64,000 nt of DNA from Pseudomonas fluorescens (GCF_001648775.1 NZ_LVEJ01000023.1:186001-250000), one strand, 5' to 3'; shown: positions 1 to 8,607, numbered from the stretch's first letter. A program made the numbers and translations. The notes: a model not told the origin generated them from the sequence alone.

Positions 1-434
1 GGGCGCTGCAACCAGTCGGAGCGGGTTTCGCCCTTCGGCAGTTCGATACCGAGCACTTCCTGCACCAGTCGCGAATAGCCCATCGAGAACCCGAGGTTCA
101 GGTAAGCGGCGGCCAGTTGCGTGTCGAACATCGGCGCCGGCAGGCTGCCGGTCAGGCGCAACAGCACTTCGAGGTCTTCGCTGCACGCATGCAGGACTTT
201 GAGCACCGCCGGGTTTTCCAGCAGCGCGGCCAGCGGTTGCCAGGCGTTGATGGTCAGCGGATCGATCAGGTAGGCGCGTTTGCCGTCGCCAACCTGCAAC
301 AGGCCGGCAATCGGGTAGAAGGTGTCGACCCGCATGAATTCGGTGTCGAGGGCAACGAACGGCAGCTGCTGCCACTCGGCGCAAAACTGCGCGAGGCTTT
401 CGTTGTCGCGAATCCAGTGAATATCGATGGCCAC
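1..434 (-). CDS. rnd: Ribonuclease D, N-terminal part (gene runs off the window)
   Basis: RNase D is a 3'-5' exoribonuclease that trims the 3' ends of tRNA precursors in the cytoplasm. The first ~144 residues are visible. They carry the DEDD exonuclease signature LDTEFMRVDTFYP (Asp and Glu at about residues 30 and 32) followed by AGLLQVGDGKRAYLIDP, and the second exonuclease block HACSEDLEVL. The reading frame is open to the window edge, so the rest of the exonuclease domain and the HRDC domain lie outside. I chose a GTG start at 434 because AAGGGAGA sits about six bases upstream and no ATG fits; the next ATG in frame would cut into the domain. The neighbour is divergent from nothing obvious, with a short gap to the eptA-like gene downstream on the same strand. 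Confidence 0.88.
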   Translation of the reverse strand, partial: MAIDIHWIRDNESLAQFCAEWQQLPFVALDTEFMRVDTFYPIAGLLQVGDGKRAYLIDPLTINAWQPLAALLENPAVLKVLHACSEDLEVLLRLTGSLPAPMFDTQLAAAYLNLGFSMGYSRLVQEVLGIELPKGETRSDWLQR

Positions 435-597
435 ACGGCTCTCCCTTGAAGAATGGCGCGCAGTATATATCGCCACTGGCGATTTACGCGCCTGCGAAGG
501 GCAAGAGCTGTAACGAAATGTCCTGCCAAAGAGCAAGAATAGTCTGACAGAGGAAACAGGCAGGCCCGTCGCGTCAGAACGACGGACCCGATTGCAC

Positions 598-2247
598 TCA
601 TTCCTTCGCGAGCACGCCGTCGATCACCGCGCCACGGCAACCGGCAAACATGTCCAGATCCGGTTGATAGACCTTGCTCTTGACCTCCAGCAGGCCAAGC
701 ATCGAGTGGAACAGGTTGTCCTGGCTCAGCGGTTTGTCCCGACTCATCTGCAAACAATGCGTGTCGACCGAATAGGCCTTTTGGTAGTTGTCGGAGAACC
801 ACGCCAGCATCGCCACGTGTTTCTGTTGTTCCGGCGCCAACAGGTAAGGCGTGCCGTGCAGGAACAAGTTGTATTCGCCCAACGACTCGCCATGGTCCGA
901 CAGATACAACATGGCGGTATCGACTTTATCCTGGTTGCTGCGCAGTACATCGATCAGGCTCGACAGCACGTGGTCGGTATACACCAAGGTGTTGTCGTAG
1001 CCGTTGACGATACTTTCGCGGCTGCAATTGTTCAGTGCATTACTTTCACACACCGGGGTGAAGTGCTCGTATTCCTTCGGATACCGCTTGAAGTATTCCG
1101 GACCGTGACTGCCCATCTGGTGCAGAACCAGCACCGTGTCTTTATCCAGGTGATCGATAAAGCTTTGCAGGCCTTGCAGAAGGATTTCGTCGCGGCATTC
1201 GCTGTTGGCGCACAGCGCCGGGTCTTTCAGGTTGCTGACATCTTGCAGGGTGACGCGGTCGCAGGTGCCTTTGCAGCCGGACTGGTTGTCGCGCCAGATC
1301 ACGTCGATACCGGCCCGCTTGAGCACGTCGAGCAGGCCTTCTTCATTCTTTGCCTTGCTCGCGTCGTAATCCTTGCGGCCCATATTGGAGAACATGCACG
1401 GCACCGAAACAGCGGTTTCCGTGCCGCACGAATGCACGTCGGTAAAGGCGATCAGTCCAGCTTCCTTGTCCAGCTTCGGCGTAGTGTCGCGGCCATAACC
1501 AAGAATGCCGAAGTTCTCCGCCCGGGCGCTCTCACCCACGACTAACACGGTCAGGGATTTACGCGGCTGAAGCTTCACGTCCGGATTACGCGCAGCGTCT
1601 TCGCCAATCTTGATAAACGGTTGCTGCGCCGACACCACTTGCTCACGCAGGTAACCGGCCGAAGCGCCGATGTAGTTACTCGGCACCAGCATCAAGCGAA
1701 TTTCGTGGTGGTTGCGAAACAGCGAAGACAAACCTTGGTAGTTGGCCAGTGCCACGCCGCCAATCACTGCCGCCGAGGCGACACTGACCATAACTTTGCT
1801 GAGTAACTCACGGTGCCAGCGACGGTAGTTGACCGGAACTCGCCACAACAACCAGGACGGTAAAACACCCAACAACAGAATATAAATGAACAACTTCAAA
1901 GACAGCAGATCACGCACTTCCGTAACATTGGTTTCGGCAAAGTTACGAAACATGCCGGCATCTATCATGACGCCATACTGACTCATGAAATAAGCCACGC
2001 CGGCGCTGATCAGAAATATCAGCGTCAACAGCGGTTTGAGTAAAGGGCGAAAAGCCAGTGCCGTCAGCACAATGTTGAACGCTGCAAGGATCATCACCCC
2101 GAAGGCCAAGCGCATGGCGATGCCCTTGCCATCGGCAGCGGTGATCTCAAAGAGATGCTGCCAGAGGACAAAATTGCAGCCGATTAAAAGAAAGGCGCTG
2201 GCAATCAACGTCACCCATTCCGGGCGCACGGCTTTTAACTTCAACAT
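598..2247 (-). CDS. eptA: Lipid A phosphoethanolamine transferase (EptA/Mcr-like)
   Basis: The 549-residue protein belongs to the family that transfers phosphoethanolamine from phosphatidylethanolamine to lipid A on the periplasmic face of the inner membrane, which lowers surface charge and can reduce susceptibility to cationic peptides. Five hydrophobic segments lie within residues ~15-170, then a periplasmic sulfatase-like domain. The nucleophile block CGTETAVSVPCMFS puts the catalytic Thr at ~278. GESARAENFG with a metal-binding Glu at ~239 and SDHGESLGE near the C-terminus supply the zinc site, and paired cysteines fit the family's disulfides. Start at 2247 (MLKLKAVRPEW) is preferred over an upstream in-frame ATG at 2376, since family members begin just before the first membrane segment; the ribosome site is weak either way. 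No two-component partner is adjacent. The exact subclass is not certain. Confidence 0.9.
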   Translation of the reverse strand: MLKLKAVRPEWVTLIASAFLLIGCNFVLWQHLFEITAADGKGIAMRLAFGVMILAAFNIVLTALAFRPLLKPLLTLIFLISAGVAYFMSQYGVMIDAGMFRNFAETNVTEVRDLLSLKLFIYILLLGVLPSWLLWRVPVNYRRWHRELLSKVMVSVASAAVIGGVALANYQGLSSLFRNHHEIRLMLVPSNYIGASAGYLREQVVSAQQPFIKIGEDAARNPDVKLQPRKSLTVLVVGESARAENFGILGYGRDTTPKLDKEAGLIAFTDVHSCGTETAVSVPCMFSNMGRKDYDASKAKNEEGLLDVLKRAGIDVIWRDNQSGCKGTCDRVTLQDVSNLKDPALCANSECRDEILLQGLQSFIDHLDKDTVLVLHQMGSHGPEYFKRYPKEYEHFTPVCESNALNNCSRESIVNGYDNTLVYTDHVLSSLIDVLRSNQDKVDTAMLYLSDHGESLGEYNLFLHGTPYLLAPEQQKHVAMLAWFSDNYQKAYSVDTHCLQMSRDKPLSQDNLFHSMLGLLEVKSKVYQPDLDMFAGCRGAVIDGVLAKE

Positions 2248-2467
2248 AGAAAGGGGCAATTCCTGAAAAGAAGAGCCTCGGCCAATGACAAATGATTCAA
2301 ATGTGAAAATTTCATTAACTAAGGCATGACAAACTTTAAGCAGGCAACCATCAATTTTTTGTGAAAAAGACGCCAACGATTAGTTGGCTTTTGGCAATAC
2401 CTTGAAACTTGCGAAGTATTTGAGAATGGTTCAGCTTTTATTCAGAAAAACAGAGTTTCTGTTTCCT

Positions 2468-2551
2468 GTGGGAGCGAGCCTGCTCGCGAAGAGGCCGCCA
2501 CAGTCAATATTGTTGGTGATGGACACTGCGCTTTCGCAAGCAGGCTCCCAC
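2468..2551. repeat. REPIN: two inverted REP palindromes
   Basis: A GTGGGAGCGAGC...GCTCGCGAA palindrome (2468-2490) faces a second, diverged copy in inverse orientation (2532-2551), about 40 bases apart. This is the REP family seen at four other intergenic places in this window. Such pairs are non-autonomous elements mobilised in trans by RAYT transposases in Pseudomonas. It occupies the 410-bp gap between the eptA-like gene and the MFS gene, which otherwise shows no gene. Confidence 0.85.
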
Positions 2552-2657
2552 AAGGGATTGCTGAGGTATCGAGTTTTTAAATACTGCTGCGGATTTTCTG
2601 GTTTGCCCAATACACGCGGCCCCGCGCCTAATCGTCAGCCCCACGCTCACAGGTCTG

Positions 2658-3845
2658 ATGATGGAAACCGTCCGCGCCAACGCTCGCCCCGCTGTCTGGT
2701 TGATGCTCGCCATCATCCTCGTCGCGCTCAATTTGCGTCCGTCGATGGCGGCGGTCGGCCCCTTGTTGTCGGCGATTCGCGGTGACATCCCGTTGAGTTT
2801 CAGCCTCGCTTCACTGCTGACGATGCTGCCGGTGATGGCCATGGGGCTGGCGATGTTTTTCGGCCTCAGCATCAGCCAACGTCTGGGCGCACAGCGCACC
2901 GTGCTGTGGTCATTGCTGATCATTGCTCTGGCTACGCTGTCGCGGCTGTTTGTCGAATCCGCAGCCCAACTGATCGCCAGCGCCGTGTTGGCGGGCATCG
3001 GCATTGCGTTGATTCAGGCGTTGATGCCCGGGCTGATCAAATCGCGCTTCGCCGACAACGTCGCGCTGTGCATGGGCTTGTACGTCACGTCGATCATGGG
3101 CGGCGCGGCGCTTGCGGCCTCATTCGCACCGCTGGTGATGATGCAAACCGGCAGTTGGCGCATTGGTTTGGCCCTGTGGGCAAGCCTGGCCTTGCTCGCG
3201 CTGGTGGTCTGGTGGTCGCAACGCCGCCACCTACCTTCCTCGGTGGCAGCGGCCAGCAGGAAAGATTCGTTCTTCGCCAATTCCCGCGCCTGGTTACTCG
3301 CCATCTTCTTTGGTTTGGGAACAGCGTCCTACACCTGTGTGCTCGCCTGGCTCGCCCCGTACTACGTGGAAAAAGGCTGGAGTGAACAAAACGCCGGACT
3401 GTTATTGGGTTTTCTCACGGCCATGGAGGTGCTTTCCGGTTTGGTGGTTCCAGCGATCGCCAACCGCAGCCGTGATCGGCGGGTCGTGCTGATGGTCCTG
3501 CTCGGACTGATCATCGCCGGTTTTTGCGGGCTGATTCTCGGCCCGCCCTCTCTCAGCCTGCTGTGGCCGTGCTTGTTGGGTCTGGGTATTGGCGGGTTGT
3601 TTCCGATGAGCCTGATTGTCTCCCTCGATCACCTCGACAACCCGCAACGCGCCGGGGGGCTCACTGCATTTGTGCAGGGCATCGGCTACCTGATTGCCGG
3701 GCTCTCGCCATTGCTGGCAGGAATTGTCCGCGACCAGTTGGGCAGTTTCGAATGGGCCTGGTGGTCGTTGACCGCGGTGATGGTGATCATGCTGCTGATG
3801 GTGCTGCGCTTCGATCCCCGGCATTACGCACGACACTTTCCCTGA
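2658..3845 (+). CDS. MFS transporter, CynX/NimT family
   Basis: The 395-residue protein has about twelve hydrophobic segments and the N-terminal signature LNLRPSMAAVGPLLSAIR typical of the CynX/YeaN (cyanate permease/nitroimidazole exporter) branch of the major facilitator superfamily. A basic loop SQRLGAQRT follows the second helix pair, as in other MFS proteins. The substrate cannot be told from sequence; members have been linked to cyanate uptake and 2-nitroimidazole export. Start at 2658 (ATG, Met-Met-Glu) has only a weak AGG-type ribosome site; a second ATG is one codon later. It stands alone, downstream of a REPIN and 160 bp upstream of a LysR gene on the same strand, which might control it, though nothing in the sequence proves that. 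Confidence 0.82.
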   Translation: MMETVRANARPAVWLMLAIILVALNLRPSMAAVGPLLSAIRGDIPLSFSLASLLTMLPVMAMGLAMFFGLSISQRLGAQRTVLWSLLIIALATLSRLFVESAAQLIASAVLAGIGIALIQALMPGLIKSRFADNVALCMGLYVTSIMGGAALAASFAPLVMMQTGSWRIGLALWASLALLALVVWWSQRRHLPSSVAAASRKDSFFANSRAWLLAIFFGLGTASYTCVLAWLAPYYVEKGWSEQNAGLLLGFLTAMEVLSGLVVPAIANRSRDRRVVLMVLLGLIIAGFCGLILGPPSLSLLWPCLLGLGIGGLFPMSLIVSLDHLDNPQRAGGLTAFVQGIGYLIAGLSPLLAGIVRDQLGSFEWAWWSLTAVMVIMLLMVLRFDPRHYARHFP

Positions 3846-4006
3846 TCAGGCTAGAGGCCTCTGGCCATGTTTTAGCGCTTTGAACGTTAACGTCGTGTTG
3901 CTAAAACTTTCTGTCCCACAACTGACCGTGAAATGTCCTACAGGGGTTTCTCCTGGCACCATCGTTCCGTTAGGATCGTTCGCACACGTTTGCGCGGATT
4001 CAGCGC

Positions 4007-4966
4007 ATGGAGCACAGCGAGACAGAACGGATGCTGAACAGTAACTTGCTTCGAAAGCTCGACATGCAGGATCTCATGGTGTTTATCGCCGTGTATGAGC
4101 AGAGCAGCGTCACCGATGTGTCAGAAACGCTGTTTGTCAGTCAGTCCACCGTCAGTTATTGCCTGAAAAAACTGCGCACCAGTTTCGAAGACGAACTGTT
4201 CATCAATACCCGCACCGGCATGCGCCCCACCTACAAGGCCAGCAGCATGTACGGCCATGTGCAGAAAATCCTTGAAAGCATCAACCTGTGCCACGCCGGC
4301 GCCGCCGCATTCGATCCGACGCAACAAGCGGTCACCTTCAACATCTGCGCCCCGGAATATTTCGAACAACTGATCCTGCCGCGATTGTTGAAGCGCTTCG
4401 ACTTCGATGACTTGCCGGTGATGGTCAACATGCACAAGTTTGAAACCGACGTGCCGGCCGACGAGTTGCGCGATGGCAGCCTCGACCTGGTGATCAGTTT
4501 CGGCCCCAACTTCCATCGCCATCACACCGACCTCAAGTCAAAGATGCTGTTGGAAGATGATCTGGTCTGTGTGTTCGACAAGCGCGCCACGCCGCTGGAG
4601 CCGCGCCTGAGTCTGCAAGCCTTTACCGAGCGACGGCATGTGTTTCCGACGCCGTGGACATCGACCACCAACATGGTCGATGGCTGGCTCGCGCGGCAGG
4701 CGCAGAAGCGCCAGATCGTTGCGCGCTCGAACAGTTACAGCGCGGCGCTGAAAATGATCACCGGCACCGACTTCATCCTCACCCTGCCCCGCCGCATCCA
4801 GCGATTGCTGACCAACGAAGCAGTGTTCAATCACTGTGAGGCGCCGAACGGCTTGCCGGGGTTCACCCTCGACATGCAATGGAGCCAGAGCGTCGATCAG
4901 GACAGCGCCAACGTCTGGCTGCGCGAGCAAGTGATCAAGGTGTGCAACGAACTGGAAGCGGCCTGA
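4007..4966 (+). CDS. LysR-family transcriptional regulator
   Basis: The 319-residue protein has the LysR layout: a winged helix-turn-helix in the first ~85 residues (DLMVFIAVYEQSSVTDVSE...VSQSTVSYCLKKLR) and a periplasmic-binding-protein-like effector domain from ~100 to the end. Two starts are possible, ATG at 4007 or ATG at 4031 (MLNSNLLRKLD). The second gives the more usual length before the HTH, but neither has a strong ribosome site. It ends 3 bases before the stop of the convergent CHMI-like gene. A second LysR gene lies beyond that isomerase. Effector and targets are unknown; candidates are the upstream MFS gene or its own promoter. Confidence 0.85.
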   Translation: MEHSETERMLNSNLLRKLDMQDLMVFIAVYEQSSVTDVSETLFVSQSTVSYCLKKLRTSFEDELFINTRTGMRPTYKASSMYGHVQKILESINLCHAGAAAFDPTQQAVTFNICAPEYFEQLILPRLLKRFDFDDLPVMVNMHKFETDVPADELRDGSLDLVISFGPNFHRHHTDLKSKMLLEDDLVCVFDKRATPLEPRLSLQAFTERRHVFPTPWTSTTNMVDGWLARQAQKRQIVARSNSYSAALKMITGTDFILTLPRRIQRLLTNEAVFNHCEAPNGLPGFTLDMQWSQSVDQDSANVWLREQVIKVCNELEAA

Positions 4967-4969
4967 GCC

Positions 4970-5335
4970 TTAGACGCCAATAGCGGTTTTGCTGTAGGAC
5001 TCGCGATCGATGTCGACCAGTTCGACACATAACTGCACTTCCAGGCCGGTCGGCCATTCGCACAGATCCTGCAACACTGCCAGCAGGCTTTGCGACAGCT
5101 GCTTTTTGACCTCCGGCGAACGACCGCTGAGCAGCGCGAGTTTCACATAGACAAAGGCGCGCTCAGCCATGGCAGTACCAACCTTGAAGGTCTCGACTTT
5201 CACCGCACGACTCTTGATATCGAACTCTGCCGCAAACTGACCGGAGCCCACCAACGTGTTGTTGAGGCGGATCAACGCGACGTCAGCGTTCAACTGCGGC
5301 AGGTTGGCGGTGTATTCCATGTGCAGGTGTGGCAT
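4970..5335 (-). CDS. 5-carboxymethyl-2-hydroxymuconate delta-isomerase family protein
   Basis: The 121-residue protein belongs to the CHMI branch of the tautomerase superfamily, whose members use the N-terminal proline freed by methionine removal as the general base to shift a double bond in homoprotocatechuate breakdown. The start MPHLHMEYTANL at 5335 gives Pro as residue 2, exactly where the catalytic Pro must be, which rules out the longer upstream start at 5380. None of the other homoprotocatechuate (hpa) genes is next to it; instead it sits between two LysR regulators. It may therefore act on another substrate. It is 96 bp downstream of the LysR gene on the same strand. Confidence 0.82.
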   Translation of the reverse strand: MPHLHMEYTANLPQLNADVALIRLNNTLVGSGQFAAEFDIKSRAVKVETFKVGTAMAERAFVYVKLALLSGRSPEVKKQLSQSLLAVLQDLCEWPTGLEVQLCVELVDIDRESYSKTAIGV

Positions 5336-5431
5336 CGGGATTGCTCCGGTCAGTCGGCAGAAAGGTCGTACATATAGCACAGCTCTGCCCTACCCTCCTG
5401 CGGACTTTCACATATCACTGTGGGATGCTCA

Positions 5432-6352
5432 TCAGGCTGGGGTCAGTGGTCGCTCACTCATGAATTGTTCCAGCCTGGAGCGTAACCAGCGCTCCGCCGG
5501 ATCGCTATCCACATGGCTGAGCCAGACCATCGACAGATCCAGCGTCGGCGTCTTGAACGGGAACGGTTCCTTGAACAGCAATCCGGAAGTGGCCATCGCC
5601 GCCGCCGTGTAATCCGGCAGACTGGCAATCAGGTCGGTGCCGGCCAGCAGTGCCGGCAGTGCGCTGTATTGCGGCACCGACAGCACCACCTGGCGCGTGC
5701 GACCGAGTTCAGCCAGCCATTCATCGGCAAAACCACTGACGTTCGCTGTGTGCGAAACCAGTACATGCGGGCGCGCGCAATATTCATCGAGGGTCAGCGG
5801 CGTATCGCTGGCGTCGGCGCGCAGAATGCTCGGCTGAATGTGCCGCAACAACTTGCGCTTGGCATTGGCCGGCAGACCACGGGTCTGGCTGATACCGACC
5901 GTGATGTCGCCGGCAGCGAGCAGATCGGGAATGCGCCAGTAATCGACATGTTGCACCACGAACACCACGTTCGGCGCCTCTTGCCGCAGCGCTCTTAGCA
6001 GCGGCGGCAGCAGGCCGAACTCGACGTCATCGGACAGGCCGATACGGAAGGTCATGGTGCTGACGGCCGGATCGAAATCGCGGGTCAGGCTCAACGCCAC
6101 CGAGAGTGAATCCAGCGCAGGCTTGAGGTGACGAAAGATATCTTCGGCGCGGGCCGTTGGTTCCATGCGATGGCCGACGCGGATGAACAGCGGATCGTTG
6201 AGCATCGTACGCAGACGATTGAGCGCCGAGCTGATGGTCGGCTGGCCGAGAAACAGCTTCTCGGCCGCACGGGTCACGTTGCGTTCCAGCATCAAGGTCT
6301 CGAACACCACCATCAGGTTGATGTCGGCCTTGCGTAATTCATTGCGATTCAT
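5432..6352 (-). CDS. LysR-family transcriptional regulator
   Basis: The 306-residue protein starts with the typical LysR pattern: ADINLMVVFETLMLERNVTRAAEKLFLGQPTISS split over the helix-turn-helix at residues ~9-45, followed by a conserved SALNRLR recognition helix and an effector-binding domain (TFRIGLSDDVEFGLLPPLL from ~100). The N-terminal form resembles the NodD/NahR-type branch, which controls aromatic or oxidative pathways, but that is only a resemblance. It is transcribed away from the DUF1508 gene (divergent, ~240-bp gap), and upstream of the CHMI-like isomerase on the same strand, which is a plausible target. Confidence 0.87.
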   Translation of the reverse strand: MNRNELRKADINLMVVFETLMLERNVTRAAEKLFLGQPTISSALNRLRTMLNDPLFIRVGHRMEPTARAEDIFRHLKPALDSLSVALSLTRDFDPAVSTMTFRIGLSDDVEFGLLPPLLRALRQEAPNVVFVVQHVDYWRIPDLLAAGDITVGISQTRGLPANAKRKLLRHIQPSILRADASDTPLTLDEYCARPHVLVSHTANVSGFADEWLAELGRTRQVVLSVPQYSALPALLAGTDLIASLPDYTAAAMATSGLLFKEPFPFKTPTLDLSMVWLSHVDSDPAERWLRSRLEQFMSERPLTPA

Positions 6353-6590
6353 CCCTTGCTCCCCGATCCCCAGAACTGCTGGCAGTGTAGAAAGACCGTG
6401 TGGCCGGCGTCCATCGCCACGATGGAGCAGTTCACTGGCAAACGCTTCGAGAGCGCTATGCTGCCCCTTTCAGAAACATCCACCAACGATTGGAAACAAA
6501 TGTCCAATAGCCAAAAAACGCGCCTGCGCTAGGCTTGCGTCGATGCGCCACACAGGCTGGCGCACACGTCTATCGCATGGAGCGAACTGA

Positions 6591-6782
6591 ATGTATTTCG
6601 AGATTTACAGGCAATCCAGAGGCACCCCGAGCACCGGCAAAGGGCAATGGCGCTGGAGGCTGCGCGCAGGCAATCACGAGACCATCGCCAGTGGCGAGTC
6701 TTACGTGAACAAGGCTGATTGCTTGCATGTGATCGAATTGATCAAGGCTGTGCAGGGGGAGACGCCGGTCAAGGAGATTTAA
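6591..6782 (+). CDS. DUF1508 (YegP-like) small protein
   Basis: The 63-residue protein carries one DUF1508 unit: MYFEIYRQSRG, then GQWRWRLRAGNHETIASGESYVNKADCLHVIELIK. In this family a small beta-rich fold is built around the W-R-L...N...IASGE.Y pattern; its function is not known. It starts at ATG 6591 directly after a GGAGCGAA ribosome site and ends just before a rho-independent terminator, so it is a single-gene transcript. Confidence 0.8.
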   Translation: MYFEIYRQSRGTPSTGKGQWRWRLRAGNHETIASGESYVNKADCLHVIELIKAVQGETPVKEI

Positions 6783-6799
6783 CCGCATGGGTCGAGAAG

Positions 6800-6828
6800 A
6801 GGCTGCTTCCTGCAGCCTTTTCTTTTTT
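6800..6828 (+). terminator. Rho-independent terminator after the DUF1508 gene
   Basis: Stem AGGCTGC/GCAGCCT with a five-base loop, followed by TTTTCTTTTTT on the + strand. Confidence 0.85.
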
Positions 6829-6870
6829 GATGAAACGATTTGATCGATATGGATCCTGATGACTAGAGAA

Positions 6871-6897
6871 AGCCCCACAGGCAAGGCTTGTGGGGCT
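6871..6897 (-). terminator. Terminator-like hairpin downstream of hicB
   Basis: Nine-bp stem AGCCCCACA/TGTGGGGCT. It lies 65 bp past the hicB stop; on the minus strand it is followed by a short T-rich run (TTCTC), so it probably ends the hicAB transcript. Confidence 0.6.
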
Positions 6898-6961
6898 TCT
6901 TAGACCGTGGACTGGAACGACGCCCGCAGCGTTGCATGGTTATCTACCAAGTACGAGAGGG

Positions 6962-7294
6962 TCAGGCATGGGCTTCCCGATCAAGAACATCCGCCACCCA
7001 CTGATTGATACTTTTTCGAGCCAATTGCGCTTTTACCGCAACGGTTGCATGCAGAGCAGGCGCCAAGCGCAGGCTAAGATTTCCGGAATAAGGTTTCTGG
7101 GGGGCACGACCGAGCTTTGCGCAGGTATCCAGATAATCGGTCACAGCCTCCTCAAATGCAGCTCGAAGCTCACTGACTGACTCACCATGGAATCCGACTA
7201 CATCCTTGATTCCAGCGATGTGACCAACAAACAGGCCGTCTTCGTCACTGTATTCAATTCGGGCAGCATACCCGTTGTAATTCATCACGTTCAC
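6962..7294 (-). CDS. hicB: HicB-family antitoxin
   Basis: The 110-residue protein has the HicB layout: an N-terminal partial RNase-H-like fold (YNGYAARIEYSDEDGLFVGHI, then SVSELRAAFEEAVTDYL) and a C-terminal ribbon-helix-helix segment (GNLSLRLAPALHATVAVKAQ...INQWV, ~residues 70-105) that would bind its own operator. HicB neutralises the HicA mRNA interferase. The GTG start at 7294 overlaps the original stop codon of hicA (GTGA), the usual translational coupling. Its toxin partner upstream is broken, so here HicB would be an antitoxin without a working cognate toxin. Confidence 0.85.
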   Translation of the reverse strand: MNVMNYNGYAARIEYSDEDGLFVGHIAGIKDVVGFHGESVSELRAAFEEAVTDYLDTCAKLGRAPQKPYSGNLSLRLAPALHATVAVKAQLARKSINQWVADVLDREAHA

Positions 7295-7522
7295 GGAATG
7301 ACTCCTGCCTGTTCAAGGAAAGCCCGAGCATCACGAACCTGGATGAGGACGGTGAAAAGTAGCAACGACACCGTGTAGTTCAAACCGTACACGCGAGCCA
7401 TTGCCTTCTACAGCTTTTGCGCCTACCGCACTGAACAAAGACTCTATACGTGCCCATTCCAGCGTAGCGGAAGTCGGTCTTGAAAATATGGCCTTGAGAG
7501 TGCCAAGCTGTCTATTGTTCAT
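7291..7522 (-). pseudogene. hicA: hicA toxin gene, frameshifted by a small internal deletion
   Basis: From ATG 7522 the frame reads MNNRQLGTLKAIFSRP...GSRVRFELHGVVATFHRPHPGS and stops after 63 residues. In another frame, immediately downstream, the expected C-terminus of this HicA type is found: QVRDARAFLEQAGVIP, ending at TGA 7291-7293 that overlaps the hicB start. The usual lysine-rich link between HRPHP and QVRDAR is missing, so a deletion of roughly 20-23 bp near 7335 removed it and shifted the frame. The product would lack the C-terminal helix. HicA is a small double-stranded-RNA-binding-fold mRNA interferase; this copy is probably inactive. A sequencing error is the alternative, but it would not explain the missing residues. 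Confidence 0.78.
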
Positions 7523-7873
7523 AGTATTACATCATGATACCGCGCAGGAAATTGGCAGCCGCGATCAATATCGCTGATGCGTGAAGCGCCTCCTCCAGCA
7601 CATGCGGAAACGCCGCTTATCCAACAATGGAAAGCGGCGTCGTGGTGTCTGGATTTAAAGTCTCTTCGGCACGGATATCAGGATAAGCCAGTCAATCGAG
7701 GCAGGGCTGTAGGCGAAATCCGAGACTCGCGTGCGAATGGGCATCTGCTGCGATATTGATGAGTCATCCCCTCATGGGCGTAAGGGCAGAAAAAAGACTT
7801 CGATGCTAAATTGCTCTCACTCATCAGAAACAAAAAAGCCCCGTAGCTTTTCAGCAACGGGGCTTTTTCTATG
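7523..7873. other. Gene-free stretch between hicA and the island edge
   Basis: No coding region with a credible start, ribosome site or family resemblance was found here. Short open frames on the + strand (7577-7759, 7731-7937) have no recognisable content. The right part ends in the hairpin at 7832-7869. Confidence 0.6.
7832..7869. terminator. Bidirectional terminator hairpin at the left island edge
   Basis: Stem AAAAAGCCCCGT/ACGGGGCTTTTT with T-runs on both strands. It sits directly 3' (minus strand) of the duplicated tRNA-Ser end. It corresponds in position to the hairpin 3' of the intact tRNA at 18879-18909 but differs in sequence, so it is probably the original chromosomal tRNA terminator. 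Confidence 0.82.
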
Positions 7874-7902
7874 TAATGGCGGAGAGATAGGGATTCGAAC
7901 CC
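7874..7902. repeat. Left attachment repeat: copy of the tRNA-Ser(CGA) 3' end
   Basis: These 29 bases are identical to 18922-18950, which form the 3' end (T-arm half, acceptor strand and CCA) of tRNA-Ser(CGA) on the minus strand. Beyond base 7902 the tRNA sequence is not continued, so this is not a tRNA gene. Direct repeats of a tRNA 3' end at both borders are the mark of tyrosine-integrase insertion. Confidence 0.92.
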
Positions 7903-7995
7903 CTTCTAGGATCACTAGAGACCGCTTCAGGACGTAAAATACGGGCTACCATGCTCAGCTATCTGGTCCTTTGCGGCCTACTGTGGCCTCTGATC

Positions 7996-8015
7996 TGCCC
8001 TAAATATGCCCTAAA
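7996..8015. repeat. Paired TGCCCTAAA repeats, left end (possible integrase arm sites)
   Basis: TGCCCTAAA occurs at 7996-8004 and again at 8007-8015, an 11-base period, about 95 bp inside the left tRNA repeat. The same pair with the same spacing occurs at 18837-18855 inside the right border. Short direct repeats at both ends are what arm-type binding sites of a tyrosine integrase look like; this role is inferred. Confidence 0.55.
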
Positions 8016-8607
8016 CCGCGTCCAGTAATCACCCGTCACCTTCCCTTCCTACCAAGGCCCGCTTTCGGCCGAGGCTATGTAGAAACGTTTTTGAGCGCGA
8101 CATGCCCTCAAAATCGGACTCGAAATCGCACCGCGACGCGAAATCTACGGCTGCTGACGTGCCGATACATTTCATATCTCACGCAGACGCGCGCACTTCA
8201 AATTTAGAGAAGTGTTTTTCAAACACTCTGGGCCAGGAGCGGAAGCTCCCTCAGTTAACTCCAAACTTTCATCGCGATTCCAAGCATAAGTCGAGATGTA
8301 ATCCCTCGATACTTTCGACAACATTTGCCCAGAGCTTTTGTCTCCCGTCCCCCGTGAATTTCTGATTGCCCGCTTGCGCTTGGAAAATTCACGTCCGTGC
8401 ATCAGCGCGAAACAGTCTCATTGGAAGGTAAACAACATGATTAAAATTGTTCAGCGCGCATCAACGCGGATGTTACAGAGCATCTGGCCATCGAACCGGT
8501 TCGCTGCTGAGTCAAAGAGTCTCTCCCCCCCATTTCTAGCCATTTCTTGCTATCATTGATAATGACTCCCGAGAGGACAGGGTTTTTTACCAATTAGGGG
8601 GAACTGA
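8016..8607. other. Gene-free leader upstream of the AraC gene
   Basis: About 590 bases without a credible gene. Open frames 8102-8365 (+) and 8172-8402 (-) have neither a ribosome site nor family features. Near the right end a short dyad TCATT-GAT-AATGA (8553-8565) lies 42 bases before the AraC start and could be part of its promoter. Confidence 0.55.

Noticed and set aside
6570..6884. 104-codon minus-strand frame over the DUF1508 gene
   Set aside because: It covers a terminator hairpin and is antisense to a recognisable small protein family.
7874..7965. Possible second tRNA-Ser at the left border
   Set aside because: Only the 3' 29 bases match; no anticodon arm, D-arm or 5' acceptor strand follows, so it is an attachment duplicate.
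8102..8402. Small open frames on both strands before the AraC gene
   Set aside because: No ribosome sites, no hydrophobic or conserved pattern, and mutually overlapping; treated as non-coding.
8553..8565. Fur-like dyad TCATT-GAT-AATGA upstream of the AraC gene
   Set aside because: Only about half of a Fur box fits and the dyad is short; it could be a chance palindrome in AT-rich DNA.
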